Of a stretch of DNA of 64,000 nucleotides, positions 1 through 13,859 are shown piece by piece; within the stretch, counting starts at the first letter, position 1, and each line of letters starts with the position of its first letter. Source of the stretch: Blastocystis sp. Blastoise (Eukaryota; Sar; Bigyra; Opalinata; Blastocystidae). The notes beneath the pieces were generated by a model, which did no database searches, was not told where the DNA came from, and was given only the letters and a program-made list of their open reading frames with translations. Position numbers and translations under genes: made by a program. Location: NCBI GenBank assembly GCA_039096225.1, contig JBBPEB010000021.1, positions 124,001 through 188,000 on the forward strand, written 5' to 3'.

Positions 1-1284
1 TTGCTTTAACAAATATGTGTGAAGACAGCAAGGCATTAGCTGAAATGACAAGTGACGATTTGATAGAGAAACTCTTTGAAAACTTATTAGATAAAGAATA
101 TCCTCTTGTAGATATTACTTTGATGCTTCTTGCTAATTTATCAAGAGTATGTTGTGATTGTAGTTTTCGTTATTATGAATATATTTATTATATTTTAGAC
201 TGAAATTGGTGCTGGTGGTGTTTTAGGTTTACGAAAATTTGGAGGTAAATTAAAAGTATGTATATATGTGTATCTTTATTATTATTATTGATTTTTTTGT
301 TATTATTTTTTTTGTTATTATTATTATTATTATATATATAAAAGGTTTACATGTATATCGTTTATTGAATATGCTTATGAAGACGAAAACATTAGAACAG
401 AATAAAAATGTTTATTTAAATACTTATAATGAAAAAGAAGAAGAAGATAATTATAAATATATATTTATGATTCTTCAAAATATTTGTATTGTATGTAGTT
501 ATTATTATTATTTTATTTTTAAGTTAATTATTTATTTATTTTTTATTTATATATTATTATTATTATTATTAAATTAATTATTTATTTATTTTTTATTTAT
601 ATATTATTATTATTGTTTTTAAATTATTTATTTATTATTTTTTAATTATATTTTTATTATTATTATACTATATATATATGTATAGTTAGAAGAAGGTCGT
701 GCATTAATATGTGATATTAACCGTGATATTCTTCAAGATCTCCTTCTCTTCCTCTATCATCCTATATATACACGTAGACATGGCATAATTAGTATGCTTA
801 AAAATATAGCAAAAGATCCAAATTATAGATATATATTCTTAGATAAAGAATATATGGAGAAATATCATATTATTAATAGATTATTATATATACTTGAAGG
901 AAATATACCTTTTGAAGGAAATGTATTATGTTTTTTATATTTATTTATGCTTATTATATTTATGATTATTATGTTTATAATAATAATAATAATAATTATA
1001 TATATATATATATATATATAGGATATATGGAAAGTTGATTCTGAAGTTTATGAATCACTTGGAAAAAAAATAAGAGAACCTGTATATATATATTAATAAT
1101 AATTATATATATATATTAATAATAATAATAATAATAATAATAATTATTATTATTATTATATATAGAATGTAGAATTAATTCATACTATTTTAGAAATATT
1201 TACACTTTTATGTGAAAAACGTGATGGTAGAGATATATGCAGATATCAAGGTGTATATATCTGTGTCAGAAATATGCATGTATG

Positions 1285-1352
<68 letters not shown>

Positions 1353-1772
1353 TTATGATGAATTATTAAAAGAAGAATCTGTCGATCTTATTGATGAATT
1401 AGTAAATATATATATATATAATAATATAAATAACATAATAATAATAAACATAATATTTAACATAATAATAATAAACATAATAATAATAAACATAATAATA
1501 ACCATAATAATATATATATAGGTAAATTATTTAATGGGTGATGAAGAAGATATAGAGAATGAAGTCTTAATGAAAAAGATATATACAGAACGAGGTGTAT
1601 TTAGTCATACAGAACAAGAAAGACAGGCTATAGAACATTCTATCGAAATCGAAGAAATTGCTTGTATATATATATCTATATATATTTTTTTTTAAATCAA
1701 TAATAATTAGAATTTATATAATTATACTTATTTTCTATAGCTGACGATGATGATATGCCTGAATTAGAATAA
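1..1772 (+). CDS. HGH1: HGH1 homologue, 3' part (eEF2-folding co-chaperone), about eight exons
   Basis: The spliced protein matches the armadillo-type HGH1/FAM203 family. Visible family landmarks are LLANLSR (near 126-146), TRRHGIISMLKN (near 770-806), LLCEKRDGRDICRYQ (1208-1250) and the C-terminal VNYLMGDEED (1522-1551). In yeast and human, HGH1 is a cytosolic adaptor that brings the chaperonin TRiC and Hsp90 to newly made elongation factor eEF2. The start lies left of the window. Approximate exons: <1-146, 199-259, 345-489, 686-922, 1022-1081, 1166-1250, 1352-1401, 1522 to about 1664, and 1741-1772. The second donor is best placed at 260 (GTATATGTG pattern), because the upstream GT at 256 would put the next exon out of frame. 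The last residues are acidic (DDDDMPELE) before TAA at 1770. The introns are nearly pure TA or TTA repeat. Identity is confident; some splice sites are approximate. Confidence 0.85.
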
Positions 1773-2406
1773 ATATATATTTTTTGAATAAAAATATATT
1801 ACAAATCGTTTTCTTTTGTATATTTTGGTGTTCATTTTAATTTTTAGTTTGGTTCCTATGGTTTCCATGATCACACAAACGTAATAAACATTTGAATACC
1901 ACAAAGAGATCATCTGCAACTAATTCTTTCCTTTTCTTACTCAACATATTCTAACAATAACATCAATGACTCTTGAAAATAATATAAAATATTACATATC
2001 ATAAGAGCAATTATCACAAATAATAATTAGGTTGATTTCACAATATATTTTTCATCATGATCATATAAAAATATCCAGATTATATTTATTCTTTCATATT
2101 CCAGTAAACTACACAATAGAAGAACATCAGGAACACATTATAATTGTTATAAACCATGAAAATCTTCTAAAAAGAAAAGAAAAACACAAAAAACCGCTCC
2201 TTTTCTATTCCCGCAGTTATATTGAGATAAGTAGTTTATTAAATTGAATAATCACAAATATACAAAAAAACAGAAAAGAGAAACTAATTTCCAGATCTTT
2301 TCTTCTGATTCTAAAAGATTTTCTTTATTTACTAATAAACCTATATTATCTATAATTTATTAGAATTATTATAAGTCTTAGTTATATATCTAGAATATAC
2401 ACAAAA
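1773..2406. other. Intergenic, 634 bp
   Basis: AT-rich spacer between HGH1 and the next gene on the same strand. It holds a near-match to the 14-bp palindromic motif at 2207-2220 (ATTCCCGCAGTTAT). A 71-codon open stretch at 2032-2247 has no recognisable similarity and starts at a non-ATG codon; I do not call it a gene. No RNA gene seen. Confidence 0.6.
2207..2220 (-). repeat. 14-bp palindromic motif, one mismatch
   Basis: Reverse complement ATAACTGCGGGAAT differs at one position from the window-wide consensus ATAAYCRCGGKWAT. Intergenic. Confidence 0.5.
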
Positions 2407-3313
2407 ATGTCAAGCACTTTACCAAACTCTGCTGCTGCTAACCAAAAGAATTATGTCGTGTTTTATGGAGTTGAGCATCAACAAAAATTCATGATTTCTA
2501 CAGAGAAGCTACAACTATATCCTGATTGTTGGCTTCATAAAACCATGATGAAATGCGAAGATCCTTCACAATCTCAATTTGATACTGTTTACTCTGAAGA
2601 ATCCTTAGAGGTCATTGCTGATTATATAGATGGAAAGCCAATACATGTGGAGAACAAGTCTAAAAAGTCTTTACAACAAATTTTATCTGATTTTGATTTA
2701 TGTCAATTATCTGTACCTTATGAATTGAAAACTGCATTAAAGACTAATGATAACGCGCTTCAAACTGTAGATAAACAAAATAAGAATTATGAGAATTCAA
2801 ATGATAGTAGTAGAATAGATAGTTTAATGAAATCAGTAAATCAATTGACGACTGTGGTCCGTAATTTATTTGTTGATAATGAGAATTTGAAGAAAACTAT
2901 AATTGTTCTTGAAGATAAAGTTGTTGAATCTGAAAAACATGTGAATGAATTAAGAAAACTAATAGATCAAAATTCAAAACGTTCATTATTAGTAGAAGAA
3001 CAAGTGACAATCAATGAATTAGCTATTAAAGGATTATTAGAAAGATCTAATAAGAATAACGAGAATATTCATCATCAGTTAGATCTTATTCATCAAAATA
3101 TATATCAACAAAATTCATTAAATATATCTGAAAATATAATTCATGAAGAAGATGATAATGATATTAATAATGATAATGATAATAATGTGAAAACACCTAC
3201 TTCATTTCCTATATTAGATGATATATCTCCTTTACCTGAAATATTCTATAGTGATTTAGATGATGATGAAGAAGAAGAAGAAGAAGAAGAAGAAGAAGAA
3301 GATAATGATAATG

Positions 3314-3348
<35 letters not shown>

Positions 3349-4451
3349 GATAATAATAATGATAATAATGTAGCTGTTTATCATGATTTGGATGGTATAA
3401 AAAAGTCACCAAAACAGTCGATTACTGAGTCGTTAAGTTTATCAAATAGTAAGATATTGAAAGGAAATACTATATATATTAATTCTATACATAACTGGTT
3501 TGATTACTCAACTCAATGGAAATTACTTTATAGGTATGTTTTACTAGTCTCTTCAATAAATATATGTTTTTTATATTTCATAAATTCAATATATAAAAAT
3601 ATATATATTTTTTTAAATATTCCTATTGATGAAAAAAACATGTTTTATTGTATAAAATGATATTTTTAATATGTATGCTATATTATAAAAAAAATGATAT
3701 ACCATTATGTTAGTATATGTTATATATATATATATATATATAGAGGATCTCGAGATGGTTTTACAAGTTTAGCTTTTCATAAATTATGTGATAACCACGG
3801 GGAAACACTGACTTTGATTGCACATCAAGGACATGATGATATTATGAATATATTTGGAGGATATACAAGTCAAAAATGGGATAGTTCTGCTACTGGTAGT
3901 ATATATATAATAGATATTCATATTATTAGTCAATCTCTTCTATTTTATATATAATATTTTAGATATCATATTAGAAAATGTAATTAAAAATAAATTTATA
4001 ATAATATAATTAATATATAATAATAATTATAATAATAATAAACATAATAATAATAATAATAACTAATAATAATAATAAACATAATAAATTTATGATAAAT
4101 ATAATAAATATATAATAATAAACATAATATATAGTATCTCTTCGTGACCCGACTGCCTTTGTATTTACATTAAATAATGAACATAATATTTCTCCTACTC
4201 AATATAGTATTATTGATATAGATCATGCTATATATTTAAATACACAATCTGGACCTTGTTTTGGAGAAAGAGGAAATACTATATATATATCGGATAACTG
4301 TAATACTTCTTATGAAAATTATACTTGTTGTACTGGATATACTAGTGAAAATATGATTCAAAACCATTCACTTTTTGTGAATACAGATATTGATATAGTT
4401 GCTAATTATTTCTATGTTGATGATATTGAAGTTTATGAACAATTAAAGTAA
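2407..4451 (+). CDS. BTB (T1-like) - coiled coil - TLDc protein
   Basis: Three exons (2407-3533, 3744-3895, 4135-4451) splice to a 531-residue protein. Residues about 15-110 resemble a T1/KCTD-type BTB fold. Residues about 135-220 form a coiled coil. Residues about 240-335 are highly acidic with an EEE run and (DN)n repeats encoded by simple-sequence DNA at 3259-3370. The C-terminal third is a TLDc domain: AFHKLCDNHG, then the hallmark NIFGGYTSQKW, then FVFTLNNEH and SLFVNTD near the end. TLDc proteins in other eukaryotes are linked to oxidative-stress protection and V-ATPase binding; BTB domains usually oligomerise or recruit cullin-3. The function here is unknown. The first intron sits exactly at the LLY-R junction that opens the TLDc domain, as in the paralogue at 13860-17400. 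Both introns keep the frame (total 1596 coding bases). Confidence 0.85.
3259..3370 (+). repeat. Coding simple repeats (GAA)n and (GATAAT)n
   Basis: Trinucleotide GAA run followed by GATAAT hexamers. They encode a Glu tract then Asp-Asn dipeptides inside the linker of the BTB/TLDc protein, and stay in frame throughout. Confidence 0.85.
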
Positions 4452-5374
4452 ATTCATTATTATTTAATTATAATATATCTATATATTGTTATTCTTATAA
4501 TGAAATGGAATACTATTCTTTATGATATTTATTTATACTATACTTTATATCTTCAATTTTCTTGCTTTGCGTCATCTTTATTCATTATTATAATTATTAC
4601 TATTTTATTCATTATAGATATATATTTTATTTATAGTCTAGAAGTCATTCACTATTTATTTCTATTATTGTTCTTTATTCTTTTTTTCTAAACATTTATT
4701 TTCTTAGTTCTTTTTTTATGTTATTTCATTACTCATAGCTGCTATTTCTATTTTTCTTTTTTATAGTTTATTAGATTTATTATGTGTTTTAGTTTTTTTT
4801 TTTAATGAATATTTTTCCTTGTAATATTTATGTAATTATTATTCACTGAACAACGCAGAAATAAACTATAAACAAGTAATTACTATAAAAATGATTATAT
4901 ATTTACATTTCTTTTTTCAGAAAGCATTCTAGATAGAGTATTTAATGTTCAGAGTATATTTATAACCTATTATATATGTATTAAAGTATAACGATTCACA
5001 ATTTATAAAAATATATCCAGTTACATCGAAATAAACACTCTGATTACTTATATTTATTTTTTCATATAACATTTTGATACTAATCAAAAAGAAAGTAAAC
5101 AAATATATACATAATAATATCATTAATTGTAAATAATCATATCTAAAATCTTTCATAATACCAATATACCATTCATATATAATCTCAGATATAAATAGAT
5201 ATTAAAAATCTTTAAATATATAATCATAACAAAGTTGCATGCAAAAAAAGTATTAAAAACAAAATCACGATTTTATTTTTTCTACGGACAGAATGTTTAA
5301 AAAAGAATGATTATTGTATTATAGTATTCAATAGCTTCTATATTCTTTTTTTTGTTAGAAGAACACAAGTTTGA
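4452..5374. other. Intergenic, 923 bp
   Basis: T-rich on the left, as expected downstream of a gene, then mixed AT. A 75-codon minus-strand open stretch (4929-5156) is hydrophobic and matches nothing I recognise; I leave it uncalled. No RNA gene or large repeat seen. Confidence 0.6.
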
Positions 5375-7855
<2,481 letters not shown>

Positions 7856-8043
7856 AAATATTTTAGTTAATTTTATTATTTATTTTCAATTGGGGATATT
7901 CATATATATATATAATTTTTAAAGTGTTTTTTTGTTGTTATATATATATGTTCAATTATAAGAATAAAACAATATAAATATAAATAATTACAAAAAAAAT
8001 ATGAAACAAGACTATCGTTCAAAGATAACAATTCTTTATTAAT

Positions 8044-8422
8044 TTATAGATTTTTCACGTAATAATACAGTTGTTTGGATTTATAATCTAAATATATTAG
8101 TATATAATAGTATATAATAATATTTAATATATACTTTTCTTGAGGAAGTTGATATTGTTTAATAAAATGATTTTGTTCTTCTTTTGTTAAAACACGTGTT
8201 TTTGAAATACCTTTTTCATGCATATATATATTATCTGTATATATAATAGAATTTTGTGTACTTAAATAGATTTCTAATACTCTCTATAAATATAGAGTAT
8301 CATAGTATATATGGAGAATAATATAATATATATATATTATACTTTATATATAGAATCTTTATATATATTTAAAGAAGGACATAAATGATCCAAAGAAGCA
8401 GATATTTCTATATACATACATT

Positions 8423-8459
<37 letters not shown>

Positions 8460-8989
8460 TATATATATATACTTTGTAAATATAAATATTCTCTTCCTTT
8501 ATAAGCACGTTTATATAAATTAATTAAACTCTGAATCGATATACGATATGCAAATGCCCACTATAAATAATCACGGGAATTTATATATATTTATAAAAAA
8601 ATAGTTAAATATATATTTAAATAAATATATATACTTTTTTAGCTTCTTCACAATTACAAATATCCGTGATTATATCACGTAATTCAGGCAATATTTTATT
8701 TCTATTCAAATCTTCAAAAATACACAAGTTGTTACATCCAGTTAGTGTTTCTACTACTGTTTGTGTAAAAGACACAGCTGCGGGTAACGACGCAGATTGT
8801 TCTTTATATTTTTCTTTCACTTCTTCTCCATATACTTGTTCCATATATCGACATATATCTATACATTCCTGTAACTCTGTATCTAATTCCTATATATATA
8901 TATATATATATATATAATAAATAATTACTAAGTATATAGATATAATAAATAAATAAATATACACTACAATCAATATATATATATTATAA

Positions 8990-9024
<35 letters not shown>

Positions 9025-9613
9025 ACTTTATTTTCTTGTTGTTCAACTTCAAAGAATCGTGTGGGTCTATATATATCTGTAATCTTATTGGTCTGTTTAT
9101 CACGAATGTAACGGTGACCATTCGTTTCGAAACCACGATCTATAAGCACGTGCAAATCTAAACACTCACAAAGCTCAAATAAATTCATAGAAGGTTCAAT
9201 ACTTTTGTCATATATATATTCACTAAATGCCGTTAACTTTTCTGACGCGTCACGTGAAGAATTTAATGATTCTAAATTCCTAAATGCTTGCTTTTCCAAA
9301 ATATTCACGGGAATTTGTATACCAAGAAAAGAATCAATTAAATGCATATCAGAAGCCATTTTCACTAGTTTATAAAGATTAATATTATTATTAGTTTTTA
9401 TCTTTGAACCTTGAGGCATATTTGTATATATATAATCATTATTAATATCTATAGAATTACTACCTATATAATAACCGCGAATATGTCCTTCATGGATCTC
9501 TCTTTGTATATAGGAGAGAACCATACAAAGTTGCGAGTCAGTAATAAAAGGAGGCATTTGAAGAGTCACCTATAAATAACCGCGGGAATATTATATATTG
9601 AAAAAAAAAAAAA

Positions 9614-9668
<55 letters not shown>

Positions 9669-10466
9669 TATACACTATCTAATGTAGTCACTTTGTAGCT
9701 ATTAATAAGTATATTAATTTGACGTTGAATATCTTTTGGAGAATAAGGATTCCCTTGGGAATCATGAGTAAATATCTATATATATAATATTTATAATATT
9801 AATTAAAAAACAATATATATATATAATATTATTAATGAATACACAATATATATACTCTTCCTTGAATAATAAGTGCTTCTCGTTTAATATTATTAGTATA
9901 TAAAATACTATTAAGTATACTAGACACTTCATTATATCCTGCAGGATTACTATTTATATAAATAGAAACAAGACAACAAATATATTTATATATATATTTA
10001 CGTATCAAAATTTTCTTTGAGATGTTTTTCACGGACGTCCATCTAATGAATAGGCAAATAAATGATTATATACATAATTCTATGCTTTAAAGATTATGAA
10101 AAATATATACTTGAATCACATTACAGCCAGTATTAACAGCTCTTTGCATGACACCACTCCAATTATCTTCAAATAATCGTACATTTCCACTTCCATAGCC
10201 AAGCGAACTTGCTGTTAATGCTTGCCTATATATATTTTTTTATTTATTAACATGAATAAAGCATATTGAAATAAAATAATAAAATAAATAATAATTAAAC
10301 CGTACTTTCGAATAATAGAAGTTGGACGATCTTCACAGAATTGATTGCAGAACTGTTGAGTTTCCTGAGGAGTAGCAAAACCTTCGATTATTTGGAATTC
10401 TTCTGAAAAAGAACGTAGAAATACATTTCTTTTCATGAATTGTTTTTGAATTGACCTTAGCAACAT
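8044..10466 (-). CDS. Divergent aldo-keto reductase-like protein with extended C-terminus
   Basis: Many-exon minus-strand gene. The first 22 residues (MLLRSIQKQF, then MKRNVFLRS) are basic, with no acidic residue until SEE, which suggests an organellar presequence. The barrel-like part reads SLGYGSGNV, AVNTGCNVIQ, NPAGYNEVSSIL, REALIIQGR, VTLQMPPF and IRGYYIGSNS, the expected order for an aldo-keto reductase. However, the catalytic Asp normally after GxNVI is Gln here, and the catalytic Tyr and His are not evident, so enzymatic activity is doubtful. About 200 further residues follow (FELCECLDLHVLIDRGFE, then helical segments) that I do not recognise. Two introns must be removed near 9970-10110 to keep the frame. 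The last exon is uncertain: the stop is at 8044-8046 if the reading frame runs through, or about 40 bp earlier if a short intron is spliced. The family call is tentative. Confidence 0.6.
8567..8580 (+). repeat. 14-bp palindromic motif, exact match
   Basis: ATAATCACGGGAAT, exact to consensus, inside an intron of the minus-strand aldo-keto reductase-like gene. Confidence 0.6.
9576..9589 (+). repeat. 14-bp palindromic motif, exact match
   Basis: ATAACCGCGGGAAT, exact to consensus, next to the (AAT)n block at 9613-9667 in an intron of the aldo-keto reductase-like gene. Confidence 0.6.
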
Positions 10467-10660
10467 GAATCAATATTAATTTGAAAGAATTCAAAAGGAA
10501 CTAGAAAGTTATTCATGAAAGAAAGAATAATAATGTCTCAAATGTTAGAATCTTGAATTTCTATAAAGAAATACCAATATTTATAAAATTTCCCAAGAAA
10601 CTTATTTATGGTATAAAAAATTTATTGTTTCATTTTTTTTTGTCATTGTTCTCATTCAAA

Positions 10661-12054
10661 ATGCCTAGTGAAGAAAAGAAAACAAAAAATATCAACACAT
10701 CGAATCGTGAAGACAAAGATTCATCAAAGAAATCTGAAAATGAAACAAAAACAAATGATCAAACTCCTGTTACCAGTAGAAAATTAAAAGATAGACGCGA
10801 AAAGAAACCAGCGATAACAGAGGAAGATATAAAGAAAGCCACAGAAAAAATGAGTGAATATATTCCCAAAAAACGTGAATACAAATCATTTAAAGTAAGT
10901 TTATAGGATAATTGAATATTGATATTTGTATGATCAGTGTATTTTTTATGTATTAAAACTATTTATATATTGAATATTATATATCTAGGTGAATAAGAAA
11001 TTATATTCTTTGGATAAACGTTCTAAGAAAGAAGCAAAATTAACAAAGAATGCTATTAAAGAAACTAATATGTTATTACCTGAAGAAGGTGGCTATTTAG
11101 AAGCTGAAGGAGTAGAAAAAACAGGAAATTTTTCACAAAAGAAATTAAAAAAAGAAGTTGATATTTCTGTTCAAAAACGAATGTTTAATTTAGAATTAAC
11201 TCAATTTGGTCCTTACATATGTACTTACAATCGTGAAGGAAGTACAATGCTTATTGCTGGACGCAAAGGACATTTAGCTATGGTATATTATTTATATGTT
11301 TTTTTTTTGTATCTATTATTATTATTATTATTATTTTGTGTTTGTTATTGTTATTATTTATATTTTTTTTGTTATTATAATTTTTTTTTTGTGTTTGTTA
11401 TTTATTTATTTTTATTATTCTTTGTATAATAATTAATAATATATATCTTTTTTTATTATTTTAAAAATATTCTTTCTTATTTTATTATATATATATACAG
11501 ATCAATGCTCATACTCATAAATTAGTAAGTGAAATTAATGTAAAACAATCCATTCGTGATATTACCTTCTTATGTGATGATATGTATGCCGTTGCTCAAA
11601 AGAAGTATATATATTATTATTATTATTATTAATTTTTTCTATTATATATATTATTTATTATTATTATTATTATATATATTATTTATTACTATTGTAAATA
11701 TTATGAATATTATTATATAAAGTAAATAATATAAAGTATATTCTTTAGTACATAAATTGATTCTATAACAATTATTTATATAATAATAATAATAATATTA
11801 GACATATATATATAGATATTTATATGTATATGACTCTAAAGGTACTGAGTTACATTGTTTACGTCAATTTGATACTCCTGAATATATGACCTATTTACCT
11901 TATCATTTCTTATTATGTAATACCAGTAGAGGAGGGCAAATTGCATGGCAAGATATTTCCACGGGTATATATATATATATAGATATATATATATATATAT
12001 TTATTTATTATTATTATTATTATTATTTTTATTATTTTTATTATCATTATTTTA

Positions 12055-12092
<38 letters not shown>

Positions 12093-12434
12093 AGAAGTAG
12101 TAGCTGATTATAAGCCTAAGTTTGGTATAAGTAGCAGTATATGTCATAACCCTCAAAATGCAGTTGTTCATGTAGGATTTAAAAATGGAGAAGTTTCTCT
12201 GTTTTCTCCTAACCAATCAAAATTCTTGGTTCGTATGATGTGTCATCAGGGATCTGTAACGGACGTTAAAGTTGATTTAACAGGAAAATATATGGTAACC
12301 GCGGGAATGGATCAAACAATGAAAGTATATATATATATATATATATTTATTTATTTATTATTATTATTATTATATATATAGATATGGGATTTACGTACTT
12401 ATCAGTGTTTATATAAATATAGAACAGATGCTAT

Positions 12435-12504
<70 letters not shown>

Positions 12505-12691
12505 CTATTGATATATCTCAACGTGGTCTCGTGGCATGTTCTATGCACGGAAATGTTAAAATATGGAAAAATTTATTTACAACAAGACAAAAAGATGTAT
12601 ATATGAGAGAATTATATCCAGAAGTGGATCGTGTTGCATTTCGTCCGTTTCAAGATCAACTGCTTATTGGACATTCTAATGGCGTTTCTAG

Positions 12692-12733
<42 letters not shown>

Positions 12734-12991
12734 GAATAAACATATAATAATATATATAATAATAATAATAATAATGAATAAACATATAATAATATATAAT
12801 AATATATAATAATATATATATATATATATAGTATGATAGTTCCAGGTGCAGGTGAAGCTAATGTTGATACTATGGAATTAAATATATATAATAATTTCAC
12901 TAGAAAACAAAGAAGAGAAAATTTTGTACAAAAACTTTTGGACAAATTACCGTGGGATTCTATTGTTTTAGATCCAAATTCTTTATTCTAA
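10661..12991 (+). CDS. UTP7: Utp7/WDR46 (BING4) WD40 protein of the small-subunit processome
   Basis: Nucleolar WD40 protein needed for early cleavage of pre-18S rRNA. The N-terminus is charged and Lys-rich (residues 1-80). Conserved family blocks follow: a helical stretch LPEEGGYLEAEG, the first blade QFGPYICTYNREG, LPYHFLLCN, SRGGQIAWQDISTG, CHQGSVTDVKVD, AGMDQTMKIWDLRT and FRPFQDQLLIGHSNGVS. The BING4-type C-terminus is clear: VPGAGEANVD, RKQRRENFVQKLLDKLPW and a terminal LDPNSLF. This order and the C-terminal block separate it from generic WD40 proteins. About ten exons; introns are short and TA-rich. Start at 10661 is the first ATG of the conserved frame. The frame is open upstream to an in-frame ATG at 10553, but those residues are hydrophobic and AT-biased and look untranslated. 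TAA at 12989. Confidence 0.93.
12295..12308 (+). repeat. 14-bp palindromic motif, one mismatch, coding
   Basis: GTAACCGCGGGAAT inside a WD40 blade of Utp7 (encodes VTAGM). One mismatch from ATAAYCRCGGKWAT. Confidence 0.5.
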
Positions 12992-13859
12992 ATGTTATAT
13001 ATATTTTTATATATATATTTATATATGTAATTTTTTTTATTATTTTAATTTTTTTATATTTGTTGTTTTTTTTTGGTGTTTCAAAAATTTTGTTTATTTT
13101 ACTTTATGAATACCTTTGTTTTGTATCTATTAAAATGGTATCATGAATTATAAGCAGAATCTTCTTTCCTTTTTATGATAGTTGTTATAGGACTAAATAA
13201 TTATCATTTTCACCTAAACATAACTAAATTAAATTAAAAGAATAAAAAATTTAAGTCTCAAAAATAAAAGTTGTTTTCACAAATGTCGGTGACAGTTGCC
13301 ATATGGTAATTTCAGCCAGTTATATATAAAGAGACTATTCAAGGAATTAGAAATATATATATTTTTTTAAGAAATAAAAATTTTTGAAACACAAAAAATT
13401 TAATATATATAACAATAAATAAATAATTATAATGGTATATAAAAGTAAATTATAAAATTATAATATAAAGTCATGATTATATATGTTAAAAGTATATCAA
13501 ATTATAAAGTAAAATGAATTATATAAATAAGTATAACCATATATATCGAAAAGAATATTAAAAAAGTAAATAATTATGAACAAAAGCAAATAGTATAATA
13601 TTTCAAGAATAAGTAACTAAGAAAAAAAGATTTAAAAATGTCGATTTAAAACACATTATAAAGAAAAAATAGAAAAAATGAAAAAGAAATAAAAATAAAA
13701 TGTCGATTTAAAACAAAGTATGAACAAAAATAGAAAAAATGAAAAATAAATTCAAGTTAAATGAAAAATAGAATCAACATATATGAAGGAAAATATTATA
13801 ATAAATTATTTAAAAAAATATATATATAAAAAAAAGAATAGATTTCAAATCATATATTC
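12992..13859. other. Intergenic between convergent genes; contains a tandem duplication
   Basis: Lies between the 3' ends of Utp7 (+) and the double-TLDc gene (-). It is A-rich on the right. A segment of about 60 bp starting with AAATGTCGATTTAAAACA occurs twice in tandem (about 13636-13697 and 13698-13755), with small differences. No gene seen. Confidence 0.65.
13636..13755. repeat. Imperfect tandem duplication, about 60-bp unit
   Basis: Two adjacent copies sharing TGTCGATTTAAAACA followed by AATAGAAAAAATGAAAAA. Intergenic and non-coding. Confidence 0.7.

Noticed and set aside
2032-2247. Open stretch of 71 codons
   Set aside because: No ATG start, no recognisable similarity, and it lies in an intergenic spacer of ordinary composition.
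4929-5156. Minus-strand 75-codon hydrophobic open stretch
   Set aside because: Composition is what AT-rich DNA gives by chance; no conserved motif, no splice partners.
10553-10660. Upstream in-frame ATG extension of Utp7
   Set aside because: The added residues are hydrophobic, AT-driven and absent from the family pattern; the ATG at 10661 opens the charged N-terminus expected.
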